Shown here one piece after another: positions 53,854 to 61,567 of a DNA stretch of 64,000 nt. Below the pieces are notes generated by a model. It had not been told where the DNA came from, made no database searches, and was given only the letters and a program-made list of their open reading frames with translations. How positions within the stretch are numbered: position 1 is the first letter of the stretch; each line of letters starts with the position of its first letter. A program made the position numbers and the translations under genes. Origin of the DNA: Deltaproteobacteria bacterium (GTDB taxonomy: Bacteria; UBA10199; JACPAL01; GCA-016699445); the NCBI GenBank assembly GCA_016699445.1, contig CP064976.1, forward strand, positions 558,001 to 622,000. The letters run 5' to 3'.

Positions 53854-54387
53854 TTATGTTTCCCCATTACTGACATTACAATCGTTTGGAACAAGAAGGT
53901 CTTCCAGAAAAAAAGCTGATAGTTCTGAGCGACCTGAGATTCCTGCTTTTAAGTAAATAGCCATGGACTGTACACGTGCTGTTTTTTCTGTAGTTCCACG
54001 AACCTCAGCCACCTCTTTTAAACTCAAGCCCTTCAGCAACAAAAAGGCCACTTCCTTTTCCGAAATAGTTAAATTCCATTTCGTCAGTTGCTGATCAATA
54101 GCCACAGCGAGTCCTTCGATGTATTTTTTTGATTCAACTCTCCATGCCTCCGCTTCACGCTTAAATGCAGAAAAAGAATCAATTTCTTTTTGCAGACGAT
54201 GACGGAGAGTAATGGTACCGCGTAAAAGATAAAAAATACCTGCAAGAGCAAAAAGCCCAACAATCCCTTCCATCATGAGATGCCAAAGCACCACACCTTC
54301 TCTTGAGTCCGTTATGAGATCGGATGCAACCAATACAGCAATCGCCCCCAAAACTCCAACCATGACCCATCTTTCTTTTGGATTCAT
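53854..54387 (-). CDS. Membrane-anchored LuxR-type HTH regulator
   Basis: A 177-residue protein. Two N-terminal membrane helices (WVMVGVLGAIAVLVASDLI and IVGLFALAGIFYLLRG) are followed by a coiled coil (LRHRLQKEIDSFSAFKREAEAW). A C-terminal LuxR/GerE helix-turn-helix follows (LTISEKEVAFLLLKGLSLKEVA, then TEKTARVQSMAIYLKAGI). It would be a DNA-binding regulator held at the inner membrane. It lies 12 bp after the cytochrome b561 gene in the same direction, so it may sense redox state or control that gene (inference). Confidence 0.82.
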   Translation of the reverse strand: MNPKERWVMVGVLGAIAVLVASDLITDSREGVVLWHLMMEGIVGLFALAGIFYLLRGTITLRHRLQKEIDSFSAFKREAEAWRVESKKYIEGLAVAIDQQLTKWNLTISEKEVAFLLLKGLSLKEVAEVRGTTEKTARVQSMAIYLKAGISGRSELSAFFLEDLLVPNDCNVSNGET

Positions 54388-54399
54388 ACAATACCCACT

Positions 54400-55155
54400 T
54401 TAATCATCATCTTTTTCTCTCTCTTCACGATTATCCCCACCCTGACTCGATTCTTTTCCTCCTGATTCATCCCCTTCGTTTTCACCTAACTGAAGAGTGC
54501 TGCCAAAAAGATTCAGCGTTTGCTTTTGTGCATCAAAATTTCGAACCAGATAAGAAGAAAACGTTATCACCAGACCCACAAATAAAAGAGCAACACCCAT
54601 TCCTGAACTAGAAATGGAATCATGCGCTTCAACTTCATTTTTTTCACCATGGATCATCGAAAGCGCAATACCATCTCGGTGACGAAGCGAATGCAGAATA
54701 ACACCTGCAACGTGCATCAACACCACAACTAAAAAGCCATTGGCAAAAAGCTCATGAAGATCCTCAAAAGTTTCTTTTTGTCCACTCGCCATCAAATATC
54801 CTGTCACGCCCAACCCCAATGCACAAGCAAACATAGCCAGCGACGCCCAGCTCGAAGCCGGATTGTGCCCAGCCCATTTTCGCTTTTCACCCGACAGCAT
54901 TGTGGTGAAATATGAAATAAGATCTTTTGGGTGAAGGGCAAAAGACGAAAAGCGAGAATATTTTGTTCCCACAAATCCCCAAACGATCCGGAGTAAGACC
55001 GTAAAAACCAACAAAAACCCAGCAAGCATATGATAGGAAAAAGCCGGTGATTCATCATCAACCGTTTTGGCAATCAAAAAGGCTCCAATAAAGAGCGCGG
55101 TAAAAAGCCAATGAAACACTCTCATGGGCAAGTCATAGACGAGTCGATTTTTCAT
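54400..55155 (-). CDS. Cytochrome b561 / Ni-Fe hydrogenase-type b-cytochrome
   Basis: A 251-residue membrane protein with five hydrophobic segments and the heme-ligand pattern of the b561 family: VFHWLFTALFIGAFLI (His), SYHMLAGFLLVFTVLLRIVWG (His), LHELFANGFLVVVLMHVAGVILHSLRHRDG (His pairs). It probably moves electrons between quinone and periplasmic carriers in the inner membrane. The C-terminal tail is highly acidic and Gly-rich (ENEGDESGGKESSQGG). A LuxR-type regulator follows in the same operon. Confidence 0.88.
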   Translation of the reverse strand: MKNRLVYDLPMRVFHWLFTALFIGAFLIAKTVDDESPAFSYHMLAGFLLVFTVLLRIVWGFVGTKYSRFSSFALHPKDLISYFTTMLSGEKRKWAGHNPASSWASLAMFACALGLGVTGYLMASGQKETFEDLHELFANGFLVVVLMHVAGVILHSLRHRDGIALSMIHGEKNEVEAHDSISSSGMGVALLFVGLVITFSSYLVRNFDAQKQTLNLFGSTLQLGENEGDESGGKESSQGGDNREEREKDDD

Positions 55156-55318
55156 TTTTTTCTCCGTTTTTAAAAGTTAATAATATCTATGAACGAGAAC
55201 CTAAGACTTTTTGCAGAAGCTGGCTATTGACCAAATGGCTTATGAGCCAAAAATCAGACATTTAGGTCTTTTGAACTAGTAGAAAATGGATTTTAGACTT
55301 TGAAAAATTTGAAAAATA

Positions 55319-55367
55319 TGCGCCCGGCAGGATTCGAACCTGCGACCCTTGGTTTCGAAGACCAATG
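55319..55367 (-). pseudogene. Duplicated 3' half of tRNA-Arg (tRNA fragment)
   Basis: An exact copy of the anticodon-arm-to-3'-end portion of tRNA-Arg(TCG), identical to 55456-55504; the identity spans 51 bp, 55317-55367 against 55454-55504. The 5' half (acceptor 5' strand and D arm) is missing, so it cannot form a tRNA. Such 3'-half repeats are typical attachment-site scars of elements that integrate into tRNA genes. The 86 bp between the repeats contain two strong hairpins. Confidence 0.88.
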
Positions 55368-55383
55368 GGTGTTTCGCTCACCG

Positions 55384-55436
55384 CTGGCTAAGCCAGTCGG
55401 TTCGCTTAGATACGAGGGAGATACCGCTCTCCCTCG
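55384..55436. repeat. Hairpin pair between the tRNA-Arg repeats
   Basis: CTGGCT-A-AGCCAG (55384-55396) and CGAGGGAGA / TCTCCCTCG (55413-55421 and 55428-55436; 9-bp perfect stem, loop TACCGC). The pair resembles a REP-type unit. It fills most of the gap between the tRNA-Arg gene and its partial copy. Confidence 0.65.
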
Positions 55437-55455
55437 TGCTCCCATCTGATGATTA

Positions 55456-55529
55456 TGCGCCCGGCAGGATTCGAACCTGCGACCCTTGGTTTCGAAGACC
55501 AATGCTCTAATCCACTGAGCTACGGGCGC
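55456..55529 (-). tRNA. tRNA-Arg(TCG)
   Basis: A 74-nt cloverleaf on the minus strand, 5' GCGCCCGTAGCTCAGTGG, 3' GCCGGGCGCA. The anticodon stem is TTGGT/ACCAA with loop CTTCGAA, giving anticodon TCG. The T arm is GCAGGTTCGAATCCTGC. CCA is not encoded. Its 3' half is duplicated at 55319-55367. Confidence 0.94.
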
Positions 55530-55538
55530 TTGTTTTTG

Positions 55539-55931
55539 TTAATGATACACGACTTCTTCTTTGGATAATGTGAATGGAGCGATGACGGCGTCAAAACTTT
55601 CCTCATCATCAGTCACCATTTGATAGGTCCCCTGCATGACACCTACAGGTGTCGTGAGAGGACAAAAACTCGTGTATTCAAACGACTCACCCGGATCCAA
55701 CCGTGGCTGCTCTCCCACCACTCCAGGACCTTGCACTTCTTCAGAAGCCCCATCAGAATTAGTAATCGTCCAATGCCGACTGATCAACTTCACCGTCTCA
55801 TCACTCTTATTGGTGATACGAATATGATAAGCAAAAAAATATCGATTTTGCTCAGGATCTGAGCGCTCTTCGACATATTCACTTTCCACTTCAACTAATA
55901 CCCCACGAGTGGTTGCCGTTGATGTTGACAT
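55539..55931 (-). CDS. apaG: ApaG domain protein
   Basis: A 130-residue ApaG. Seen: VEVESEYVEERSDPEQNRYFF, the AYHIRITNKSDETVKLISRHWTI strand pair, and the GEQPRLDPGESFEYTSFCPL..GVMQGTYQM signature. ApaG is a fibronectin-III-like fold, linked to Co/Mg tolerance in some bacteria but of unclear mechanism. Length is typical. No strong ribosome-binding site is seen before ATG. The neighbours (tRNA-Arg downstream) do not suggest a pathway. Confidence 0.92.
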   Translation of the reverse strand: MSTSTATTRGVLVEVESEYVEERSDPEQNRYFFAYHIRITNKSDETVKLISRHWTITNSDGASEEVQGPGVVGEQPRLDPGESFEYTSFCPLTTPVGVMQGTYQMVTDDEESFDAVIAPFTLSKEEVVYH

Positions 55932-56262
55932 AAGGGAGGTACGTTAAGCGCGAAAAAGAACTGTTTGCCAAGCAAAAAAATCTCCTCACTCGTCATTGTT
56001 CGCTCTTTTTCACGAAGAATTCGAAACCGTTTCACGATTGTTAAAATTGAAAGCCTGAAGTCATCGTCGATTTTTGGCATGAGGCCCATGAACAAGCACA
56101 TCATGCAAAAAAACTATAAAAGGTGGGATATTTCGATAACCATCTGTATCGTTAGGATATGGGCTTAAACAAACCCACCAGACTGAACTGATCTGATTTT
56201 TAAAATAGAGGTTTAATCAACTTCGTAATTATGGTTTCATATAAAATAAAACATTTTGAAAT
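55932..56262. other. Non-coding gap with no recognised feature
   Basis: About 330 bp, A/T-rich toward its right end. Short overlapping frames on both strands (for example a 69-codon minus frame) have no ribosome-binding site or family signal. I see no terminator with a U run, no tRNA and no clear promoter, though a TATAAAAT-like sequence near 56240 could serve the next gene. Confidence 0.5.
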
Positions 56263-56634
56263 ATGGCCCTTCCAAAAAAAGGCACAAGAAAAATTATCGT
56301 TGATGGCACTCAATATCGGTGGCTAGGTTTTATCCAGTCAAAAAAAATAAAAATGTCTGGCGAAATTGATGAACTCCTTATTGAATTAGCCGAAAATCCT
56401 GGAGAAAAAATTCGGGCTAATTTTACTTTTGAGCTGGTGAAATCTCACTATAAAAAAGCAGGAAAGCATCTTCAGTCATTTGACAGGTTTCCGCCTTATA
56501 TTGTCAGACAAACCATCTTGTTTGCATTAAGCCAGGGATGGAAACCCGCTGCCGGAGGTGGGGTTAGAGACTTAGGTTGTTTGGACGATAAAATATCATA
56601 TTCAGATCTGAAACCTGAAATCGCCAAACTCTAA
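56263..56634 (+). CDS. Uncharacterised conserved-looking protein (123 aa)
   Basis: A 123-residue soluble protein. The N-terminus ALPKKGTRKIIVDGTQYRWLG and the C-terminal pattern PPYIVRQTILFALSQGWKPAAGG recall a small family of unnamed proteins (G-x-R-x-I-x-V-x-G-x-x-YRW ... ALxxGWxP) that I have seen only as hypothetical. No catalytic motif, signal peptide or membrane segment is visible. It stands alone at the left side of the accessory segment. Confidence 0.65.
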   Translation: MALPKKGTRKIIVDGTQYRWLGFIQSKKIKMSGEIDELLIELAENPGEKIRANFTFELVKSHYKKAGKHLQSFDRFPPYIVRQTILFALSQGWKPAAGGGVRDLGCLDDKISYSDLKPEIAKL

Positions 56635-56802
56635 TAAATGATCTAGCTGATATAGCGCAGAAACACAGCACCATGATTCCCAATTTAAATAACTTATAAC
56701 GATTTTCCACTGTAGCTGCCGAGCATCTCAAGAAAAGACTAGTTTCTAGAAGAAACTATTTTCGAAACCAAGTTTAGATTGAGTAACCATGCGATACAAA
56801 AT

Positions 56803-56841
56803 GAAGAAGCCATTCCAGATAATCTCTGAAATAGCTTCTTC
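56803..56841. repeat. 17-bp near-perfect hairpin upstream of leader copy 1
   Basis: GAAGAAGCCATTCCAGA (56803-56819) pairs with TCTGAAATAGCTTCTTC (56825-56841) across a 5-nt loop. Two mismatches become G-U pairs on the minus strand. No U run follows. It ends 10 bp before the 78-bp leader copy at 56852. A smaller perfect hairpin AGTTTCT-AGA-AGAAACT lies about 60 bp upstream. Confidence 0.65.
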
Positions 56842-56851
56842 GTTCTATATG

Positions 56852-56929
56852 GGGTGCGCAAACAAGCACTACGCGAACCTTTTTGAAACTCCCATTTATT
56901 CGGGAATCCTTATTAAAATCAAGGTTCCG
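56852..56929 (+). repeat. 78-bp leader repeat, copy 1 (before the DUF1016 gene)
   Basis: Aligns without gaps to 58219-58296; about 60 of 78 bases are identical. The best conserved blocks are GGGTGCGCAAAC at the left and ATTTATTCGGxAATCCTTAT followed by TAAAATCAAxGTTCCG at the right. It ends 50 bp before ATG of the DUF1016 gene. It contains a TATTAAAAT -10-like sequence and a short inverted repeat CGG(G)AA..TTCCG, so it may hold a promoter or operator. Confidence 0.8.
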
Positions 56930-56979
56930 ACTAAGACGAGGGTGGACCTTTCAAAACAAATTTTATAACCAAGAGGCCC

Positions 56980-57999
56980 ATGACTAAAATAATTCAAGGC
57001 GATTACCAAAAACTTCTTATCGATATTAAAGAACGGATTCGGTCCGCTCAATACGAAGCCCTGAAAAAGGTTAATAGGGAACTCATCTCTCTTTATTGGG
57101 ATATTGGAGCCCTGATTGTGGAACGCCAAAAAGGAAATACTTGGGGTAAAGGAGTCGTTGAACAGCTATCGGCGGATCTTCAAAAATCTTACCCTGGCAT
57201 GCAAGGGTTCTCGGCGAGGAATATCTGGTATATGCGTGATTTTTACTTGGCCTATTCCAAAAACGAAAAACTGCAGCCATTGGTTGCAGAAATTGCCTGG
57301 ACTCATAATTTAATCATTTTGGACCGCTGTAAGGATAATTTGGAACGCGAATTTTACATCCGAATGACCAAGAAGTTCGGATGGACAAAAAATGTCCTCA
57401 TCCATCAAGTCGAGAATCAGTCTTACGAAAAAACTCTCCTGAATAAGACTAACTTTAACAAAACGGTTCCAGAAAAATACCGCCATCAAGCCAAGCTTGC
57501 CGTGAAAGATGAATACACTTTTGATTTCTTGGAGCTTGGCGAGGATCACAGCGAAAGAGAATTGGAGCGGGCCATCTTGGCGAAGATCGAAAGGTTCCTC
57601 AAGGACATGGGAGGCCTGTTCACTTTTGTGGGGAGCCAATATCGACTCGAGGTGGATGGAGAAGAATTTTTCATCGATCTGCTTCTGTTTCACCGAAAGC
57701 TTAAATGCCTGGTCGCTATCGAACTCAAGGTCGGAAAATTTCTTCCGGAATATGTGGGTAAGATGCAGTTTTATCTGGCGGCCCTCGATAATTTGGTTCG
57801 GTTAGAAGACGAAAGCCCTTCGATCGGGATCATCTTGTGCAAGGATAAGAGTAAGACAATCGTGGAATACACGCTGCGGGATTCCAATAAGCCCATCGGC
57901 ATCGGAACTTATCGAGTGCTCAAGACTTTGCCGAAGGAATTGAAGAAGGAGTTGCCGTCTGCGGAACAGATTCGGGAGTTGGTGGGGGAGATAAAATAG
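56980..57999 (+). CDS. DUF1016 (YhcG-type) PDDEXK nuclease domain protein
   Basis: A 339-residue protein. The N-terminal DUF1016-N helical domain has ISLYWDIGALIVERQKGNTWGKGVVEQLS and GFSARNIWYMRDFY. The C-terminal PDDEXK nuclease fold has FVGSQYRLEVDGEEFFIDLLLFHR (Asp) and LVAIELKVGKFLPEYVGKMQFYL (E-x-K). The family is common near defence genes, restriction systems and mobile elements; its exact role is unknown. It starts ATGACTAAA downstream of a 78-bp leader shared with the next gene and ends in a strong hairpin. Confidence 0.88.
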   Translation: MTKIIQGDYQKLLIDIKERIRSAQYEALKKVNRELISLYWDIGALIVERQKGNTWGKGVVEQLSADLQKSYPGMQGFSARNIWYMRDFYLAYSKNEKLQPLVAEIAWTHNLIILDRCKDNLEREFYIRMTKKFGWTKNVLIHQVENQSYEKTLLNKTNFNKTVPEKYRHQAKLAVKDEYTFDFLELGEDHSERELERAILAKIERFLKDMGGLFTFVGSQYRLEVDGEEFFIDLLLFHRKLKCLVAIELKVGKFLPEYVGKMQFYLAALDNLVRLEDESPSIGIILCKDKSKTIVEYTLRDSNKPIGIGTYRVLKTLPKELKKELPSAEQIRELVGEIK

Positions 58000-58061
58000 A
58001 AGGCTTATCATTAAGTGAGGAAACCGGCCGCTATTGGAACGCGATCGTGAAGGACGAAGGA

Positions 58062-58092
58062 AAGGGCATCGGAAATTACCTCCGATGCCCTT
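58062..58092 (+). terminator. Perfect 12-bp hairpin after the DUF1016 gene
   Basis: AAGGGCATCGGA / TCCGATGCCCTT with a 7-nt loop lies 62 bp after the stop. Only a weak T run (CTTTT, about 8 bp later) follows, so it may be a terminator or an RNA-stabilising hairpin. Confidence 0.6.
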
Positions 58093-58125
58093 GTCGACTC
58101 TTTTGGCTCCTGCAGTTGCTTTTAA

Positions 58126-58218
58126 CCTCTATTTTCTATTCTCCAATGCCATTTTCCAAATTGGCGCATTGGATCATGGCTATCGAAAATAGAGGAAAAA
58201 TTGGCTGCGCCAATTTTT
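58126..58218 (+). repeat. Compound nested hairpins directly upstream of leader copy 2
   Basis: The outer stem is CCTCTATTTTC (58126-58136) / GAAAATAGAGG (58185-58195), 11 bp perfect. Inside it, CCAATGC (58143-58149) pairs with GCATTGG (58166-58172) around a CCAAATTGG palindrome. Directly after comes AAAAATTGGC-TGC-GCCAATTTTT (58196-58218, 10-bp perfect stem). No coding frame uses this region. The density of inverted repeats suggests a structured RNA or a recombination or replication site. Confidence 0.65.
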
Positions 58219-58296
58219 GGGTGCGCAAACGCGCATTCAGAGTACCTTTCTTTAAATCCTATTTATTCGGAAATCCTTATTAAAATCAACGTTCCG
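58219..58296 (+). repeat. 78-bp leader repeat, copy 2 (before the DUF1376 gene)
   Basis: A gapless partner of 56852-56929, offset by 1367 bp. Near its left end TGCGC-AAAC-GCGCA forms a small hairpin that is not fully kept in copy 1. CGGAA (58268-58272) and TTCCG (58292-58296) form a perfect short inverted repeat. It ends 44 bp before ATG of the DUF1376 gene, whose start is again ATGACTAAA. Confidence 0.8.
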
Positions 58297-58340
58297 TCAA
58301 ATACCAAGGTAAAACCAAAACCTATCGGAGAGGTGATTCC

Positions 58341-59207
58341 ATGACTAAACTTCCCTCATTTCAGTTTTACCCTGGTGACTGGTTGAAAGATCCTTCCTTA
58401 AGAAGCGTTTCCTACGCAGCACGAGGGCTTTGGACTGACATGCTCTGTCTGATGCACGAGAGCGACCGCAGGGGCTATCTCCAACTGAATGGCAAACCCG
58501 TTTCTCTTGAGCAGCTCGCTCGCATGACCGGCGGCTCGACGGATGAGGTTTCCCATTTGTTGCAAGAGCTCAAAGACTCCGGCGTTTTCTCCTGTACCGA
58601 ACACGGTATGATCTACTCCCGACGATTCGTGCGCGATGAGAAGAAGCGACAACTCTGTGCGGAAGCTGGAAAAAGAGGTGGAAATCCCATGCTCTTAAAA
58701 AACAATGACATACCGATGACCCTTAAGGGGCATTTCAAGGGTGAAGTTAAGGGAGAGGCCAAGGGCCCTCCCAACCCTGAGATAACCCCTTCATCTTCTC
58801 TTTCATCTTCTACTTCAAAACAACCCCCCTTACCCCCCGAGGGGGAAGTTTGGTTTGAAAAGTTTTGGAAAGAATATCCAAACCAAGTCTCTCGTGGTGA
58901 AGCTGAGAAAATTTGGAAGAACATGAAAGTCACAGAAGAAATCTTTCCTGAAATCATGACGGGATTACTCCGAGCTAAGAAATCAGCTCAATGGCTCAAA
59001 GAGAGCGGACAATATATCCCTCATGCGGCACGATGGTTGAAATCAAAAGGCTGGCAGGACGTTTATCCGAAAACGATTGTGAACGAGAGAGGGATTACGG
59101 TTTTGAATCCGGTTTATCAGGAAGAACTATCCCCCATGTCTTCGCTTATTTCTTCTTTGAAAATTTCAGATCAATATTGTCCTTCTCAATCCTCTCATGA
59201 ACAGTAA
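58341..59207 (+). CDS. DUF1376 phage-replication-like protein
   Basis: A 288-residue protein. The N-terminal DUF1376 winged-helix-like domain has SFQFYPGDWLKDPSLRSVSYAARGLWTDMLCLMHES and TGGSTDEVSHLLQELKDSGVF. A Ser/Pro-rich linker follows (about residues 145-170). A C-terminal module has WFEKFWKEYPNQVSRGEAEKIW and QYIPHAARWLKSKGWQDVYP, typical of phage replisome-organiser or DnaD-like proteins. It probably derives from a phage or mobile element. GGAGAGG lies 8 bp before ATG. Confidence 0.82.
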   Translation: MTKLPSFQFYPGDWLKDPSLRSVSYAARGLWTDMLCLMHESDRRGYLQLNGKPVSLEQLARMTGGSTDEVSHLLQELKDSGVFSCTEHGMIYSRRFVRDEKKRQLCAEAGKRGGNPMLLKNNDIPMTLKGHFKGEVKGEAKGPPNPEITPSSSLSSSTSKQPPLPPEGEVWFEKFWKEYPNQVSRGEAEKIWKNMKVTEEIFPEIMTGLLRAKKSAQWLKESGQYIPHAARWLKSKGWQDVYPKTIVNERGITVLNPVYQEELSPMSSLISSLKISDQYCPSQSSHEQ

Positions 59208-59335
59208 AATCATGCTCGATTTTTTGAGTTAAATTTCGTACTCTCGGATTGTGTGGCTGCAATCCTGGTAGTGAATTTACGATCGACGGTGGATCAGTCT
59301 CACGGTGTCATAGTGAACAGAAAGGAAGGTTACTA

Positions 59336-59670
59336 TTGAAAGTCAAATTGCCAAAAATACTCGAAATTTACGTGCATGCCGCAAACGCAGGTGATCCCGA
59401 AATGGGGAGCTCTTGTTTTTCCGAAAATGCAATTGTTCTCGATGAAGGCGAAACGTTGAAAGGTAGAAGATCCATTCGAGATTGGATGGTAAAGACTAAG
59501 AAAAAGTACAACCACTTCACGAAGCCCCTGAAGTTTAGAGAGGTAGCTGGCGAGGCCATTATGACAGCGAAATATCGGGAACCTTTGATGGAAGTCCCAT
59601 AACACTCGAATATCACTTCAAAATGAAAAACGACCTCATCGACGATTTGAGGGTAACGCAACCAATCTGA
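59336..59670 (+). pseudogene. NTF2/SnoaL-like protein, frameshifted near the C-terminus
   Basis: Start TTG 59336 follows an AAGGAAGG site. The product KVKLPKILEIYVHAANAGDPEM, with CFSENAIVLDEGETLKGRRSIRDWM, matches the nuclear transport factor 2/SnoaL-like fold. The frame breaks after IMTAK at about 59571. Adding one base gives (x)SGTFDGSPITLEYHFKMKND and DLRVTQPI with a stop at 59668, the expected end of the fold, for a total of about 111 residues. The function within this very diverse family cannot be assigned. Confidence 0.65.
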
Positions 59671-59685
59671 ATTCTCGATTTTCGT

Positions 59686-61314
59686 TCATTTCTTCCTTAA
59701 AAATTGCAAATCAATGTCATGCTCCTTAATCATTTCGTAAGCCGTCTTGGTACTAATGCCCAATTCTCGAACAGCCTTTCGGACGACACCTTCATGAGCA
59801 ATAAGGGCTGAAAGAAACTGATCCTTCCTATTCTGACGGGTGTCTATGCTTCTTGGGACAGATTGATTCTGACTTCCGATATGCTCTCTGAACTCAAAGT
59901 CATCCTGAAGGAGTTCAGAAGAGCCTCGGGAAACAGTATTGGTAATAGCGGTCCTCACAGACCTTTGAAGCGCTCTAATATTTCCTGACCATTGGAGCTT
60001 TTGTAAAAAGGAAATGAGCTGAGGGCTAATGGAAAGAGGAATGGGAGAAAATGAAGAAAGGAAATGTCGGATCAATGGTTCAATATCTTCAATTCTTTCT
60101 CTCAACGATGGAATCTTAATAATCCAATCAAAGCGTTCATAAAGGTCTTGGCGAAAACCTCCGGTGCGTTGAGCCGATTCCAAATCTCGGTTCGTCGCAG
60201 CAATAATTCTTACATCTACAGGGATCTGACGATTACTCCCAACAGGTCGAATAACTTTATCTTCAAGGACACGAAGCAATCTTGCCTGGCTCTCCAGTGG
60301 TAATTCTCCGACTTCATCTAAAAAGAGAGTCCCATGGTCAGCTTGTTCAAAGTATCCTTTATGATTGTTATCGGCACCCGTGAAAGAACCTTTTACATGG
60401 CCAAACAAAAGGCTTTCAGCAATCGTGGACGTGATCGTCGCACAATTGACGATGATGAAAGGATGATTTTTCCGTTTCGGATTTTCATGATGAACGTAGG
60501 AAGCCAATACATCCTTCCCGACACCTGTTTCACCGAGAAGAAGGATCGTATCATTGGATGGCGCAATCGTTTTTAATTTATTCAAAACAGATTTAAAAAC
60601 CTGAGATCTGTGGACGATCATTTTTTTCGTTTGGGGCGTTGGTCCCGGAATTTCTGTGCCAGGGATGGAATCTTCTGAAAGAGCAGGAATTTCTATCTGA
60701 TAAGATATGCTGAAGCGCCCCAGACGAATAGTCCCCGTGGCAGGCAACGGTGTCTCGGTAGCTCGGAAGTCATTTATGAAAACTCCATTTCGGCTATCAA
60801 GATCACGGATGAAATATTTCCCTTCCCGAACAAAAATTTCAGCATGTCTCGTGGAAACATAAGGATTGTCCAAAACGATATCACATGCCGGAGATCTTCC
60901 AATGATGAGTCCAATTTGTTGAAATCTTTTTTTGATTGGAGATAAAAAATATAAAGCAGGGATGGAGTCTTTTTTATCCAAGCTTTGATTTTCTGTGATG
61001 GTGTCGTCTTTTCTTCCTCGTGCTGTCCAACTCTGACTCGATTCCAAAATTTGGAAACGGTAGGAACCCAAATCAAAGAGGTCTCCATCATGTAAGAATT
61101 GCGAACCTATGATGCGTTTACTGCTCATGAACACCTGTCCATCGACTTCGGTAATCAGAAACCCTTTCGATGACATCTCGATTTTTGCATGACAGGATTG
61201 AACGGAATCGACGAGTCGAATGTCACACTGAGGTCCGCTACCGATTGTTAGCGCAGAAGTTAAAGCTTCTCTCAAAATCGGTTGTCCTCGATAGAAGACC
61301 ACTAATTCAGACAT
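59686..61314 (-). CDS. Sigma-54-dependent activator with two FHA domains
   Basis: A 542-residue regulator. Two FHA domains come first: residues about 20-95 (LTIGSGPQCDIRLVDSVQSCHAKI) and about 135-205 (GLIIGRSPACDIVLDNPYVSTRHAEIF, SRNGVFIN). The sigma-54 AAA+ domain follows (about 235-455): Walker A LLGETGVGKDVLA, a GSFTGA loop (variant of GAFTGA) and Walker B GTLFLDEVGELPLES, with arginine-finger region FRQDLYERFDWI. A Fis-type HTH ends the protein (VRKAVRELGISTKTAYEMI). FHA domains bind phosphothreonine, so a Ser/Thr kinase input is expected. It is divergent from a PEGA operon with a -24/-12 promoter. Confidence 0.93.
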   Translation of the reverse strand: MSELVVFYRGQPILREALTSALTIGSGPQCDIRLVDSVQSCHAKIEMSSKGFLITEVDGQVFMSSKRIIGSQFLHDGDLFDLGSYRFQILESSQSWTARGRKDDTITENQSLDKKDSIPALYFLSPIKKRFQQIGLIIGRSPACDIVLDNPYVSTRHAEIFVREGKYFIRDLDSRNGVFINDFRATETPLPATGTIRLGRFSISYQIEIPALSEDSIPGTEIPGPTPQTKKMIVHRSQVFKSVLNKLKTIAPSNDTILLLGETGVGKDVLASYVHHENPKRKNHPFIIVNCATITSTIAESLLFGHVKGSFTGADNNHKGYFEQADHGTLFLDEVGELPLESQARLLRVLEDKVIRPVGSNRQIPVDVRIIAATNRDLESAQRTGGFRQDLYERFDWIIKIPSLRERIEDIEPLIRHFLSSFSPIPLSISPQLISFLQKLQWSGNIRALQRSVRTAITNTVSRGSSELLQDDFEFREHIGSQNQSVPRSIDTRQNRKDQFLSALIAHEGVVRKAVRELGISTKTAYEMIKEHDIDLQFLRKK

Positions 61315-61339
61315 AGGCGTTTCCTTTTTAGTGTTTCGT

Positions 61340-61369
61340 AAACGTTTCTTAAATCACAAATAAACGTTT
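61340..61369. promoter_or_regulatory. Tandem AAACGTTT palindromes (candidate enhancer sites)
   Basis: Two identical 8-bp palindromes AAACGTTT lie at 61340-61347 and 61362-61369, 22 bp apart, about two helical turns. They are 50-80 bp upstream of the -24/-12 promoter at 61421 and 25-55 bp upstream of the divergent regulator start. The layout fits upstream activator sites for the FHA-sigma54 protein. Confidence 0.65.
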
Positions 61370-61420
61370 ATTAAAAGTCAAAACGACGAAAACACTATAT
61401 AAAATGGGTTTATTTGCTTT

Positions 61421-61436
61421 TGGCACCTACCCTGCA
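61421..61436 (+). promoter_or_regulatory. Sigma-54 (-24/-12) promoter of the PEGA operon
   Basis: TGGCACCTACCCTGCA matches TGGCAC-N5-TTGCA at 14 of the core positions, with GG and GC dinucleotides exactly 10 bp apart; only one T of TTGC is changed to C. Transcription would begin near 61447, about 120 bp before the PEGA gene start. Confidence 0.8.
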
Positions 61437-61567
61437 AAGGGCCATACCAAATGCAAAATGTGTTGATAGAATATGGCCGACTGGAAGAGGCTCGAAATCT
61501 TTTTCTTTGCAAACGAAATGAAAAATGTTTGGTTGCAAAACTTGCAAACAACTTCTCGGGGGAGAAA

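Noticed and set aside
55293..55502. 69-codon minus-strand frame across the tRNA-Arg repeats
   Set aside because: It is only the translation of tRNA and repeat sequence.
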